NCBI RefSeq assembly: GCF_041449215.1
Contig: NZ_JBGNFV010000001.1
Location: forward strand, 2,021,001-2,085,000
Reading direction: 5' to 3'
Origin: Roseivirga sp. BDSF3-8
GTDB taxonomy: Bacteria; Bacteroidota; Bacteroidia; Cytophagales; Cyclobacteriaceae
Length of the DNA: 64,000 bases
Under the pieces are notes generated by a model. That model saw only the letters and a program-made list of their open reading frames with translations. It did no database searches and was not told the DNA's origin. A program made the position numbers and the translations under genes. How positions within the stretch are numbered: position 1 is the stretch's first letter; every line of letters starts with the position of its first letter. Positions 54,250-63,266 of the stretch are shown here, piece after piece.

Positions 54250-54355
54250 TAACTTTAAAGACTGGCAGACAGGAGCGGTATGGCTTAGGCCTTGATTCCA
54301 GTGAGTTTAACTCTTCCTATTGTCTGCCCGTCTCTTTCTAATACCGTTACGAAAA
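54250..54355 (+). promoter_or_regulatory. Spacer between thiolase and acyl-CoA dehydrogenase
   Basis: GGCAGACA (54264-54271) and TGTCTGCC (54321-54328) are complementary and enclose GGAG and CTCTTCC, which can pair in part. The spacer could fold into a weak stem with a long loop and modulate the downstream gene. Confidence 0.3.
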
Positions 54356-56155
54356 ATGGAAGCAGTAGAAAACAAACAGTCCGTAAAAGGCGGCGAGTTT
54401 CTCATAAAAGAGACCGCTGCTCAAAGTGTATTTATTCCTGAAGATTGGTCTGAAGAGCAAAAAATGATTGCTCAGACCTGTAAGGATTTCCTGGAGCAGG
54501 AAGTTTATCCTCGCCTGGAAGAGATTGACAGCATGAAGAATCCTGAGCTGATGCCTCAGCTTATGGACAAATCAGGCGAACTTGGCTTGCTGGGTACGTC
54601 TGTCCCTGAGCAGTATGGCGGATTCGGCATGGACTTCAATACCTCCATGCTTGTAGCCGAGGTAATCGGTGCAGGTCATAGCTTTGCCGTTGCATTCTCA
54701 GCGCATACCGGTATAGGCACCCTTCCTATCCTATACTATGGAAATGATGAGCAAAAAGCCAAATACCTGCCTAAGCTGGCAACAGGCGAGTGGAAAGCTG
54801 CCTATTGCCTTACAGAGCCGGATAGTGGTTCTGATGCTAATAGTGGTAAAACCAAAGCTATGCCTACCGATGATGGCAAGCACTACGTGATCAACGGTCA
54901 GAAAATGTGGATAACGAACGGTGGTTTCGCCGATGTCTACATTGTATTTGCCAAAGTGGAAGATGACAAAAATCTATCTGCATTCATCGTAGAAAAAGAC
55001 TTCGGTGGTATTACTATGAATGAGGAAGAGAAGAAGATGGGTATTAAGGGCTCTTCTACCCGCCAGATTTTCTTTAATGACTGTAAAGTTCCTGCCGAAA
55101 ATATGCTCAGTGAGCGTGGTAACGGATTTAAAATCGCTGTTAATATCCTTAATATTGGTCGTATTAAGCTTGCGGCCTCTGCTATTGGTGCTAGCAAAGC
55201 GGTGCTGGATCATGCTGTGAATTACTCTAATGAGCGTAAGCAATTTGGTACCTCTATAAGCAACTTTGGTGCTATCAAACATAAGATTGCCGAAATGGCC
55301 AGCCGCACGTATGCCAGTGAATCTGCTGCCTACCGTGCCGGTCAGAATATTGATGATGCTTATGATGCCCTGATAGCCGAAGGCATGGACGAAGCACAGG
55401 CTAAACTGAAGTCTGTGGAAGAATTTGCCATTGAGTGCGCTATTATGAAAGTACATAGCTCAGAAGTACTTGATTATGTAGTGGATGAAGGGGTTCAGAT
55501 TTATGGAGGTATGGGCTTCTCTGCCGATGCTCCTATGGATCGTGCCTACCGTGATGCCCGGATCAACAGGATCTTTGAGGGTACCAATGAGATCAACCGT
55601 ATGCTCACCATTGACATGGTGCTTAGAAGAGCTATGAAAGGTCACCTGGATCTGATGGGTCCGGCCATGGCAGTACAAAAGGAGCTTACCTCTGTGCCCG
55701 ACTTCAGCAGCAGTGATGATGATACCCTTTTTGCCAAGGAGAAGAAACTTTTAAATAACCTGAAGAAAGCGGGACTTATGGTAGCGGGTGCTGCCGTTCA
55801 AAAGTTTATGGATAAGCTTAAAGACGAGCAGGAAATCCTTATGAACCTGGCCGACATGCTGATCATGGGTTATACTGCAGAGTCTGCACTGCTTCGTACC
55901 GAAAAGCTCGCCGAGCGCCTCGGCGAGGAAGCTGTAAGCGTACAGGTGGATATGGTCCGGATTTATCTCAACCGTGCTATAGATCAGGCTGCTTCAGCTG
56001 GTCGTGAAGCTATTAATGCATTCGCCAGCGGCGATGAACAGCGTTTGATGCTTCTTGGTCTCAAAAGGTTTACCAAGCAGGATCCTGTGAACCTTAAAGA
56101 ATTAAGACGTAAGGTTGCCGATTTTGTAATTGAAAAGAATGCTTACACATTCTAA
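54356..56155 (+). CDS. Acyl-CoA dehydrogenase (long C-terminal form)
   Basis: The enzyme makes the first oxidation of beta-oxidation using FAD. The protein has 599 residues, longer than the usual 380-400 residue enzymes and similar in size to VLCAD/ACAD9-like proteins, with an extra C-terminal helical part (about 430-599). FAD and catalytic features are seen in CLTEPDSGSDANSGKTKA, KMWITNGGFADVYIVFA, YGGMGFSADAPMDRAYRDARINRIFEGTNEINRM. I chose the ATG at 54356. It ends with a strong terminator, so it closes the beta-oxidation operon. Confidence 0.93.
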   Translation: MEAVENKQSVKGGEFLIKETAAQSVFIPEDWSEEQKMIAQTCKDFLEQEVYPRLEEIDSMKNPELMPQLMDKSGELGLLGTSVPEQYGGFGMDFNTSMLVAEVIGAGHSFAVAFSAHTGIGTLPILYYGNDEQKAKYLPKLATGEWKAAYCLTEPDSGSDANSGKTKAMPTDDGKHYVINGQKMWITNGGFADVYIVFAKVEDDKNLSAFIVEKDFGGITMNEEEKKMGIKGSSTRQIFFNDCKVPAENMLSERGNGFKIAVNILNIGRIKLAASAIGASKAVLDHAVNYSNERKQFGTSISNFGAIKHKIAEMASRTYASESAAYRAGQNIDDAYDALIAEGMDEAQAKLKSVEEFAIECAIMKVHSSEVLDYVVDEGVQIYGGMGFSADAPMDRAYRDARINRIFEGTNEINRMLTIDMVLRRAMKGHLDLMGPAMAVQKELTSVPDFSSSDDDTLFAKEKKLLNNLKKAGLMVAGAAVQKFMDKLKDEQEILMNLADMLIMGYTAESALLRTEKLAERLGEEAVSVQVDMVRIYLNRAIDQAASAGREAINAFASGDEQRLMLLGLKRFTKQDPVNLKELRRKVADFVIEKNAYTF

Positions 56156-56175
56156 GGCAAATGCCTGATATAAAA

Positions 56176-56208
56176 AAAGCCGGGATGATTTTATTCATCC
56201 CGGCTTTA
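56176..56208. terminator. Bidirectional terminator
   Basis: AAAGCCGGGATGA, loop TTTTATT, TCATCCCGGCTTT. A long GC-rich stem with A and T flanks on both sides. It lies between the acyl-CoA dehydrogenase gene and the convergent fasciclin gene. Confidence 0.88.
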
Positions 56209-56227
56209 ATGTTTTTCACCAGTTTTA

Positions 56228-56884
56228 TTACTGATTATCTTCTTCTACAGGGGGCGTAAGTACTTTATTTACTATATGAATCAGGCCATTTTGTGTCTCA
56301 ATATTAGCCTGAATGATATCTGCATCATTTACGTCTACACCCTCCGGAGTAACTACCACATTCATGGGCTCACCCTGAGCATCTGAAGCAGGAATGCCTT
56401 CCACAGCTTCATCTACTCCTCCCATATCTGTAGTATCAGAGTCAGAGGCATCAGCCATTTCACCGAGATATTTCTTACCTTCTACTACATGAAAGGAAAT
56501 TAATCTTTTCAGGGCGTCTTTATTCTCAGGCTTCAGAAGGTTTTCCAGCGCGCCGCTATCCAACTTGTTAAATGCATCATTCACCGGTGCGTATACTGTA
56601 AACGGACCTTCACCACTAAGCATTTCGCCCAGTTCTGCTGTTTGAACGGCCTGAGCCAGAGTACTGAACTGTTCGGCTGAAACAACTATATCAGCAATAG
56701 TTTTATCCGTAGTGCTCATGCCAAGGTCAATGGTTGCCTGTTCAGGGTCTTCCATTGCCTCCATTTCTGCAGGCTCTTCACTCACGTTTTCATTGCTTTC
56801 CTGGTTTTCGCTCCCATCACAGGACCACAAAAACAAGCTTGCCGGTAAAATCAGTCCGGCTATTATTCTTCTGGGTATTTTCAT
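56228..56884 (-). CDS. Fasciclin-domain lipoprotein
   Basis: The protein has 218 residues. A lipoprotein signal ends at FLWSC-DGSENQE. An acidic linker follows (about 25-60). The fasciclin domain (about 62-210) has the H1 and H2 motifs: EQFSTLAQAVQTAELGEMLSGEGPFTVYAPVNDAFNKL and GLIHIVNKVLTPP. Fasciclin domains mediate cell adhesion or matrix binding. It is probably attached to the outer membrane. Divergence from usual spacing is small; an extra acidic loop (DASDSDTTDMGGVDE) interrupts the domain. Confidence 0.88.
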   Translation of the reverse strand: MKIPRRIIAGLILPASLFLWSCDGSENQESNENVSEEPAEMEAMEDPEQATIDLGMSTTDKTIADIVVSAEQFSTLAQAVQTAELGEMLSGEGPFTVYAPVNDAFNKLDSGALENLLKPENKDALKRLISFHVVEGKKYLGEMADASDSDTTDMGGVDEAVEGIPASDAQGEPMNVVVTPEGVDVNDADIIQANIETQNGLIHIVNKVLTPPVEEDNQ

Positions 56885-56941
56885 AATCTGTCAAATTGGC
56901 TATACCCTCATCAAACTGGTCAGTAGGTATTTTGTTAAATT

Positions 56942-58849
56942 TTAACCCTGCTCCATAATCATTTTGTCCAATGTGTTTGTGGATACGAAATGATAATTAG
57001 GCCGCGCCTTACGATAAATCTCTTTGGCCATTTCTTTTCCTTTTTGTGTTTCCAGCATAGCCCCGTAAATAGGCACAAGGAATTTTCGGCGGCCCGTATT
57101 GATCAGGAACTCCTCAAGCCTATTATATGCAGACGTATAATCATTTTTAATCGTAAGTACCAGCCACGCTGTTAGTACTTCTGAATTACCGGTAGAAGTG
57201 AAGCCAAATGCTTCGTCCAGTTCTTCCAGTTTAGTGGTATCCAGATCATCTGGCAACTCGCGTACAAAATGGAGCCATTCATGGCTGCTCCAGTTTGCTG
57301 TATCCAGTTCCGAAGCAGGAGTTCCATTTTGCCATGCTGTCAGCGCTTCATCCACCTGCGCAAAACGCGTAGATTCCACTTCAGGCATACTTGCCGGTAG
57401 GCCTTCCCTGTATATCCATGCATTAAATACAGCAGTATCTGGCTCCAGACCATTAGCTTCGTACAGGTTTTCAGACAAATACGCTAAAAACCCTTCAGTA
57501 GTCATAGTCGAAAAGGCGTTTGAGTTAAAGTATTCGGTCAGAAAAGCATCAAACTCTTTCCTTCCAACAGTCTCCTCCAAATAGCGCAGGAAGAAATACC
57601 CTTTATCATAAGCTATACTAGTGACCCCATCATCAGGATTTCTACCCTCTAGATCAAGTTTCAGTTTTGTGTCGGCACCGTTTCCATCAGCAATCATTTT
57701 CTTTACTTCTCCCTTCAGGTCTTTTTGGGCCAATGTTGCGAGCATTTCTGAGTAGTCCCTGCCAAATACTTCTTCCATTATCCGGTTTTCGAAATAGACA
57801 GTAAAGCCCTCGTTGAGCCAGAAGTCATTCCATGTGGCATTTGTTACCAGGTTGCCAGACCAGCTGTGAGCAAGCTCGTGGGCTACCAGTGAAGTGAGGG
57901 AACGGTCTCCGGCAAGTATGGTAGGCGTCACAAAGGTAAGCCTGGGATTTTCCATACCTCCAAATGGAAAGCTTGGAGGTAAAACAAGCAGGTCGTAACG
58001 ATCCCATCGATAGCTCCCATAAAGAGATTCTGCTGCTTCCAGCATCTCATCCAGTTCGGCAAATTCGTAGGCGGCCTTTTCTATCGTCGCTGGTTCAGCA
58101 TACACCCCCGTTTTTTCACCCAATGGTTCAAATACTAAGTCTCCTACCGAAAGAGCCATCAGATAAGCTGGAATGGGCTGTTTCATTTTAAAATTATATG
58201 TGCCATCTGCACTTTTCTCCGTAGGGTTCTCTGCACTCATAAGTGCAAGCAGGTTTTCGGGTACCTGTACATTAGCTGAGTAAGTGAATCTTATGCCAGG
58301 AGAATCCTGCAGAGGTATCCAGCTACGGGCGAGAATGGCTTGTGACTGTGTGAATAAAAAGGGCTGATCGCCGGCGGTTTGCACAGGTTCAAGCCATTGC
58401 AGTGCCTCCGCCTCCGGTGAGGTGCTATAATCTACCCTGACGTAATCAGTATCATCGTTCAATTCGATGACCAGGGCCTGGCCCATATAGTCATTCTTTT
58501 CACCTAATGAATACTTCAGTGACTCTTCTCCGGTTTTACCTTCCAATACTTCATTGATAGAAAGTCCTTTGGTATCCAGAATTAACTGTTTTGCGTCCTC
58601 TGTTCTGGAAATTTCTATCCCTGCAATTCCACTTAGCGATTTACTTGCAAAATCCACAGTGAGGTTGAGGTCCAGATGCTTCATTACCGCCTCTTCAGGT
58701 CTGGCAAAAGTGTGTGGGTCTTTCGTTAGCATCATATCATTATTTTCCGGCGTTTCAGACTGCTGGCCTGTTTCGCTTTCGGCGCAGCCCGCCATGATTA
58801 AGGTAGCTGCGGCTAGTAGTGTGGCTATGTTTCTAAGATTGAAAAACAT
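56942..58849 (-). CDS. M1-family metallo-aminopeptidase, lipoprotein
   Basis: The protein resembles leukotriene A4 hydrolase-like M1 enzymes: GGMENPRLTFVTPT (substrate-binding GxMEN) and HELAHSWSGN with the third zinc ligand in WLNEGFTVYFE. The C-terminal part (about 450-635) is the helical hydrolase-type domain. The lipoprotein signal ends at IMAGC; I chose the ATG at 58849, which gives a regular signal peptide, whereas one at 58873 adds eight residues. It trims peptides at the outer face of a membrane. Confidence 0.9.
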   Translation of the reverse strand: MFFNLRNIATLLAAATLIMAGCAESETGQQSETPENNDMMLTKDPHTFARPEEAVMKHLDLNLTVDFASKSLSGIAGIEISRTEDAKQLILDTKGLSINEVLEGKTGEESLKYSLGEKNDYMGQALVIELNDDTDYVRVDYSTSPEAEALQWLEPVQTAGDQPFLFTQSQAILARSWIPLQDSPGIRFTYSANVQVPENLLALMSAENPTEKSADGTYNFKMKQPIPAYLMALSVGDLVFEPLGEKTGVYAEPATIEKAAYEFAELDEMLEAAESLYGSYRWDRYDLLVLPPSFPFGGMENPRLTFVTPTILAGDRSLTSLVAHELAHSWSGNLVTNATWNDFWLNEGFTVYFENRIMEEVFGRDYSEMLATLAQKDLKGEVKKMIADGNGADTKLKLDLEGRNPDDGVTSIAYDKGYFFLRYLEETVGRKEFDAFLTEYFNSNAFSTMTTEGFLAYLSENLYEANGLEPDTAVFNAWIYREGLPASMPEVESTRFAQVDEALTAWQNGTPASELDTANWSSHEWLHFVRELPDDLDTTKLEELDEAFGFTSTGNSEVLTAWLVLTIKNDYTSAYNRLEEFLINTGRRKFLVPIYGAMLETQKGKEMAKEIYRKARPNYHFVSTNTLDKMIMEQG

Positions 58850-59046
58850 TTTGTTCGGATTGATTAAGGCCAAAAAATACGAAACAATTGCTACAAAGAA
58901 GATTTTATCAGGGATAGGAATAAACGCTGAAATTTGTTTAAGAATAACTAAACAAAGAACAACTGATTTCCGTATAACATATTATAGCGTAAATAGACCT
59001 ACGATCCATTTTTTTTTTCTATTCGCTGAATTTTTTTAAACGCATT

Positions 59047-59319
59047 ATGAGCATTTCGATCTTTATTTTAATTTCTATTATTTTGATAATGCTTCTTAAT
59101 AAGAAGCATACCATGTTTGCGAGAGTCCTCAAATACCTTATCGTGAGCCTGGCCATAGGTTTGGGTATTCACCAGGGAGTGACTGAGGTTTTTCAATACA
59201 AAATGCCGTTGTATTATCTTTTAATTACTTTCGGTAGTATTGTGACAGTTTCTATCGTATACTTCTTTGTAAGAAGAAGAAGCCTGCAATTCGCTAAAGC
59301 CTCTGGTTCAAAAAAATAA
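59047..59319 (+). CDS. Small membrane protein (90 aa)
   Basis: The sequence has three hydrophobic stretches: IFILISIILIMLL, YLIVSLAIGLGI and YYLLITFGSIVTVSIVYFFV, with a basic tail (RRRSLQFAKASGSKK). I do not recognise a family. It is probably an inner-membrane protein. A terminator follows about 20 bases after the stop. Confidence 0.65.
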   Translation: MSISIFILISIILIMLLNKKHTMFARVLKYLIVSLAIGLGIHQGVTEVFQYKMPLYYLLITFGSIVTVSIVYFFVRRRSLQFAKASGSKK

Positions 59320-59337
59320 TTTATTAATAGTTAAATG

Positions 59338-59364
59338 AAAGCCCGTAACAAGCGGGCTTTTTTT
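59338..59364. terminator. Bidirectional terminator
   Basis: AAAGCCCG, loop TAACAAG, CGGGCTTT followed by TTTT. It serves the plus-strand small membrane gene and the minus-strand aldo/keto reductase gene. Confidence 0.85.
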
Positions 59365-60358
59365 ATGTCCATTCCAGCTTACTTCTCGTATTCCAGTAGC
59401 TTTCGCTATCTCGGGCACAGGCGGATAGCCTTTTCTCATCAGTTTCTTCCAGCGTTAATTTACCAGCATCACAGTTAGCCTTTAGTTGTGCTATAGTAGT
59501 AGCCCCGCTGAGTACAGTATCGCTCCATGGTTGCTCCAGAACATATGCTAAAGCAATAGCATCTGTACCAGTATCGTACTTTTGGGCCAGCTCACTTAAT
59601 AACTTTAAGCAATCCTGATCTTCTTCAAACGTGTTTCGCTGAGTAAGCCTACCATTAGCTAAGCCCTCTTTCACGATCACACCCAAGCCCATCTCATGTG
59701 CCTTCATTAAGGCTGATCCCGCACTTTGCTCCAGCACATTGAAAGTCGCTTGTACACTATCAAATATCAGCAGGCCATCTCTTTCTTTGGTCAGAGCTTT
59801 GTGTAAAATTTCGGCTTGATTAGCTCCGCTTAGAGTCAGGCCGATTTTAATTCCGGAACGCTTAATTTCCCATAGTCTGTCCTCGATCAATTGATCGTCT
59901 AAGACACCGGTTTCCAAAGTAGCAGAATGTATCTGGTACAAATCCAGGTGTTCTCCCAGTAAACCTGTGCTTTCCGCCAGTTGTCTATTCAGGTTGTTGA
60001 TGCTATGATCTTTTACCTCATGCTGCTTGGCAGTTGTTTGCCACTCAGCCGTATAGATATAGCCCCATTTACTTCCAATTATGACATCACTATATCCCCT
60101 GATATTTATCCATTCTGCCAGAAAATCTTCCCCTTTCCCATAAGACCTAGCTGTGTCGTAATAAAGTATACCCTGCTCATAAGCTAAATCAAACATCTGA
60201 TGAGCCTGCTGACGCATATCTTGTACGGCTGTCTTTCCTTTCAGATCCTTCCCGTGGCCGAGATTCATATAGCCTGGCCGTCCTAATGCGGCTGTACCCA
60301 GACCTATCTGACTCACTTTAAGGCCTGTATTCCCAAGATTTACTGTTTCCATTCCCAA
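59363..60358 (-). CDS. Aldo/keto reductase
   Basis: The protein has 331 residues with the NADPH-dependent aldo/keto reductase barrel. The catalytic residues are visible: Asp and Tyr in YYDTARSYGKGEDF, Lys in VIIGSKWGY and His in LDLYQIHSATLE. The NADP-binding part is TIAQLKANCDAGKL. The substrate is unknown; L-galactose or D-threo-aldose dehydrogenase-like activity is possible. The second ATG (60352) is an equal choice of start. Confidence 0.9.
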   Translation of the reverse strand: MGMETVNLGNTGLKVSQIGLGTAALGRPGYMNLGHGKDLKGKTAVQDMRQQAHQMFDLAYEQGILYYDTARSYGKGEDFLAEWINIRGYSDVIIGSKWGYIYTAEWQTTAKQHEVKDHSINNLNRQLAESTGLLGEHLDLYQIHSATLETGVLDDQLIEDRLWEIKRSGIKIGLTLSGANQAEILHKALTKERDGLLIFDSVQATFNVLEQSAGSALMKAHEMGLGVIVKEGLANGRLTQRNTFEEDQDCLKLLSELAQKYDTGTDAIALAYVLEQPWSDTVLSGATTIAQLKANCDAGKLTLEETDEKRLSACARDSESYWNTRSKLEWT

Positions 60359-60471
60359 ACAATTATGATCGTATTTGGTGTTATATTACTAAGCGATTCA
60401 AAAGGGCATAGTTATTGAGACCCACCTGATAGCCCTTCAAGCTGTTTTTTTTAGACTAACCCCATGTGCCG

Positions 60472-60621
60472 ATGAAAAAATTTTTATCGACTTTACTTAT
60501 TTTACTGATTTTATTGGTGGCGTCCCTATGTTTCATTAACAAACCTAAGAGCGAAGCTGAAGAAATAAAAGTAAAATCTAGCTCTGAGGGAATTATCCTG
60601 AAAGCTAGAGACCGACACTAA
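60472..60621 (+). CDS. Small membrane or secreted peptide (49 aa)
   Basis: The reading frame encodes 49 residues: a basic start (MKKF), a strong hydrophobic segment (LSTLLILLILLVASLCF) and a charged tail (INKPKSEAEEIKVK, then a short end). It is preceded by a T-run and lies between divergent genes. Short length makes the gene uncertain; the typical signal-anchor pattern supports it. Confidence 0.5.
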   Translation: MKKFLSTLLILLILLVASLCFINKPKSEAEEIKVKSSSEGIILKARDRH

Positions 60622-60695
60622 GCGTCTATTCTATAGACCTTTATGCCCCTGTATTTTCGTTGGATTTTTATATCTTAAGTATAAAGAAAACCTTC

Positions 60696-61445
60696 ATGGC
60701 TGTGCTACAACATTTTCTTCCAACTCTCCTATTAGTTGCATTATCCCTACCTATTAAGGCACAGTTTAGCCTCATGGGTTCAGCTAAAAACATGCCAGAT
60801 GGCTGTATTCAACTTACTCCTGCTGAGCCTTATAGCGAAGGACTCGCCTACTACAATACCCTATTAGATCTAAAGTATGACTTTGAGATCGGATTTGACA
60901 TATACTTTGGTGCCAGGGATGAAAATGGTGCCGACGGCATTGCCTTTGTAATCCAAAATGATCCAAGAGGTAATCAGGCATACGGCACCTGGGGAGAATG
61001 TCTTGGTTATGGTACCTGGGATCGGAGCCGGCCCGGAGGTACTTATATAGCCCCCTCTATTGCAGTGGAGTTCGATACATACCAGAACCCGGGACAAAAT
61101 GACCCTGACATGGATCATGTTGTCTACCTGGAGCAAGGATCAAATTTTCATACTATCTATTTCAATAATAACGATCCAGCCTATAACCTTGAAGACAATC
61201 GCCTGCATGACTTTAGGTTTCGCTGGGAGGCAAACGAACAGAAACTCACCATTCTATTAGACGGTTACACAGTGTACACTGGTGTAAAAGACCTTGCTAA
61301 TGATATATTTGAAGGAACTACACTGGTGAGGTGGGGATTTACTGCCAGCACCGGACGAAAGTATAACCTTCAGTACTTTTGTCTGAGGCAGCTTGTATTT
61401 AACCCTTCGTCAGACAACACCCCCTTAATTTATCACAGTGAATAG
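60696..61445 (+). CDS. Secreted L-type lectin-like domain protein
   Basis: The protein has 249 residues from the ATG at 60696. A signal peptide (about 1-23, ending PIKAQ) precedes a legume-type lectin fold: FSLMGSAKNMPDGCIQLTP, FEIGFDIYFGARDENGADGIAFVIQND, IAVEFDTYQNPGQNDPDMDHVVYL and LHDFRFRWEANEQKLTILLDGY. Asp/Asn positions of the metal and sugar site are in GADGIAF and FDTYQNPGQNDPD. It may bind glycans outside the cell. An upstream TTG at 60660 is a less likely start. It converges on the YjbQ gene with one base between stops. Confidence 0.85.
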   Translation: MAVLQHFLPTLLLVALSLPIKAQFSLMGSAKNMPDGCIQLTPAEPYSEGLAYYNTLLDLKYDFEIGFDIYFGARDENGADGIAFVIQNDPRGNQAYGTWGECLGYGTWDRSRPGGTYIAPSIAVEFDTYQNPGQNDPDMDHVVYLEQGSNFHTIYFNNNDPAYNLEDNRLHDFRFRWEANEQKLTILLDGYTVYTGVKDLANDIFEGTTLVRWGFTASTGRKYNLQYFCLRQLVFNPSSDNTPLIYHSE

Positions 61446-61446
61446 A

Positions 61447-61869
61447 TTAATCCCCCTGAAGTGTAATAACCAGCTTTCTGCTACCTCCGTGATTACGGTG
61501 CTCACATAAATAAACTCCCTGCCAGGTACCAAGATTTAGTCCACCATTAGTAACCGGAATGTATACAGAACTGCCCAGAAGGCTACTCTTAATATGTGCA
61601 GGCATGTCATCCGGCCCTTCAAGCGTATGCTTATAATACGGGGCATTTTCCGGAACCATCTCATTGAAGTGTGCTTCAAAATCATGCCTGACCGTAGGAT
61701 CAGCATTCTCATTAATAGTAAGCCCGGCAGAAGTATGTTTGATAAAAACATGCAGTATACCAGCTGATACAGAGGGAAAGGATTTTATGGCTTCCTCTAT
61801 GTGGCTAGTAATAAGATGAAAGCCCCTGTTTTTGGAGGGTAGATTTATTTCAGTCTGGTATGTTGCCAT
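61447..61869 (-). CDS. YjbQ family protein (UPF0047)
   Basis: The protein has 140 residues and belongs to the YjbQ family, some members of which complement thiamine-phosphate synthase. HVFIKHTSAGLTINENADPTVRHDFEAHFN, HIKSSLLGSSVYIPV and LGTWQGVYLCEHRNHGGSRKLVITLQ hold the conserved histidines and basic residues. It is cytosolic and lies six bases after the stop of the beta-helix lipoprotein's neighbour order on the minus strand, so it is probably co-transcribed with it. Confidence 0.9.
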   Translation of the reverse strand: MATYQTEINLPSKNRGFHLITSHIEEAIKSFPSVSAGILHVFIKHTSAGLTINENADPTVRHDFEAHFNEMVPENAPYYKHTLEGPDDMPAHIKSSLLGSSVYIPVTNGGLNLGTWQGVYLCEHRNHGGSRKLVITLQGD

Positions 61870-61874
61870 AAAAA

Positions 61875-63266
61875 TCAGTTATTATATTCGTACGCCCCTA
61901 TATCCGGCATTGCATCACGAGGATTACCATTCAGGTCAATTATAATATCACTCTCTATGCCATTGTTAATGAGTGGGCTTAAAGTATCAGGCTGAAAAAG
62001 ATACCTGATCGGATCTGCAAAACCGGGCTCTGTATTCAGGAGATTGTCATTACCTTCAAAGATTTCTCCCTGTGCCTTAATCAGGTTATGCGATAGTCTG
62101 AAGCTTTTTGGTTCTCCCGCAGTGCTGTCAATTACCACCTCATCACCATTAAAGCCGCGGCCCCATACGATTGAGTTTTCTAATACGACATTGAGGGGGT
62201 TAACAATATTTTCTCCGCTATTTGCTAGACCATTGTCACTAAATACAACAGCTGGCACTTCTCTACTAAAAAGATAGTTATAATTAGCAAAGGTGCAGTG
62301 ATAGTATTGGTAATTACCACCACCCAGATTTGCTATTAAAAACTCACCACAGGTGTTGACAAGGGTATTTTCTGCATATACATCAGAATCGAGAGTAAGA
62401 ATACCGGACAGGCTTATGTTTTCAATAACTACCTGTCTCATGATTAGGTCAGGTATCGTATCCTCATCATAAGTGGTTAGGTTCACCCCTACCACACTAT
62501 TTCGAATACTGGCATATTCGATATGATTATCTCTGCTTCCTTCAAGAAAAATGAGACCACCCCACTGGCCGGGAGCATTATCAAAGCCCTCGTCCAGCCT
62601 GCTGTTCCTAAAAACTACCGTATTTGCAGAGTCTCCCTGAACGCGAAGGTTCCCCTGAATAAAAAGAGCTGCTCCATTATCTGCATAAATTTGGGCACCC
62701 TTTTCGATAGTGAGGGTGCAAAGAGAATCTACCAGAACAGGACCAAATAATACGTAGGGCTTTTGAGCAGTCCACGTATCATTACAGGTAAGAATTTCAT
62801 TACCCAAGAATATGGCGTCTTGTCCGAATGCTTCGAGCTTCACATCCTGCAAGTTCTTGTTAGTGGTGAACACTACAGAATCCTTTACCAGGAAAGGAAG
62901 GGTTTCGTCCCGGGGATCTATGGTGATATCTACTAATATAAGCAGGCTATCGTTACCAAATAAAAGCTGATCCTCAAAGCTATATCCCCTCTCTCCATTT
63001 ACAGAAATGCGATACGGTGAATCCTGCCCTTTTCCCAACGCGATCTGGGCAATGCTTACAGCATTTTCGTTGGGATTATAGACCTTAAATCGTCTGCTTA
63101 TACTACCCACACTAGTAAAAAGCGTATCGAACCTTACAGAATCCTGACTAAAATTCAGCCGGGCATCACCCGAGGTAATAATTTGCTCATCAAATGGCTC
63201 ACAAGCCCAGCAAATTGCCAGAATAGTCAGGAATATTAACCCCTTAACTTTACCCTTCAGCGCCAT
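61875..63266 (-). CDS. Lipoprotein with a right-handed beta-helix (choice-of-anchor Q-like)
   Basis: The protein has 463 residues. A lipoprotein signal ends at [10 protein letters not shown]. An N-terminal Ig-like part (about 35-150, with [19 protein letters not shown]) is followed by short repeats of a beta-helix ([51 protein letters not shown]) and by the ending [17 protein letters not shown], typical of choice-of-anchor Q proteins. It overlaps the prfA 3' end by 17 bases and lies five bases before the YjbQ gene. Confidence 0.87.
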   Translation of the reverse strand: MALKGKVKGLIFLTILAICWACEPFDEQIITSGDARLNFSQDSVRFDTLFTSVGSISRRFKVYNPNENAVSIAQIALGKGQDSPYRISVNGERGYSFEDQLLFGNDSLLILVDITIDPRDETLPFLVKDSVVFTTNKNLQDVKLEAFGQDAIFLGNEILTCNDTWTAQKPYVLFGPVLVDSLCTLTIEKGAQIYADNGAALFIQGNLRVQGDSANTVVFRNSRLDEGFDNAPGQWGGLIFLEGSRDNHIEYASIRNSVVGVNLTTYDEDTIPDLIMRQVVIENISLSGILTLDSDVYAENTLVNTCGEFLIANLGGGNYQYYHCTFANYNYLFSREVPAVVFSDNGLANSGENIVNPLNVVLENSIVWGRGFNGDEVVIDSTAGEPKSFRLSHNLIKAQGEIFEGNDNLLNTEPGFADPIRYLFQPDTLSPLINNGIESDIIIDLNGNPRDAMPDIGAYEYNN

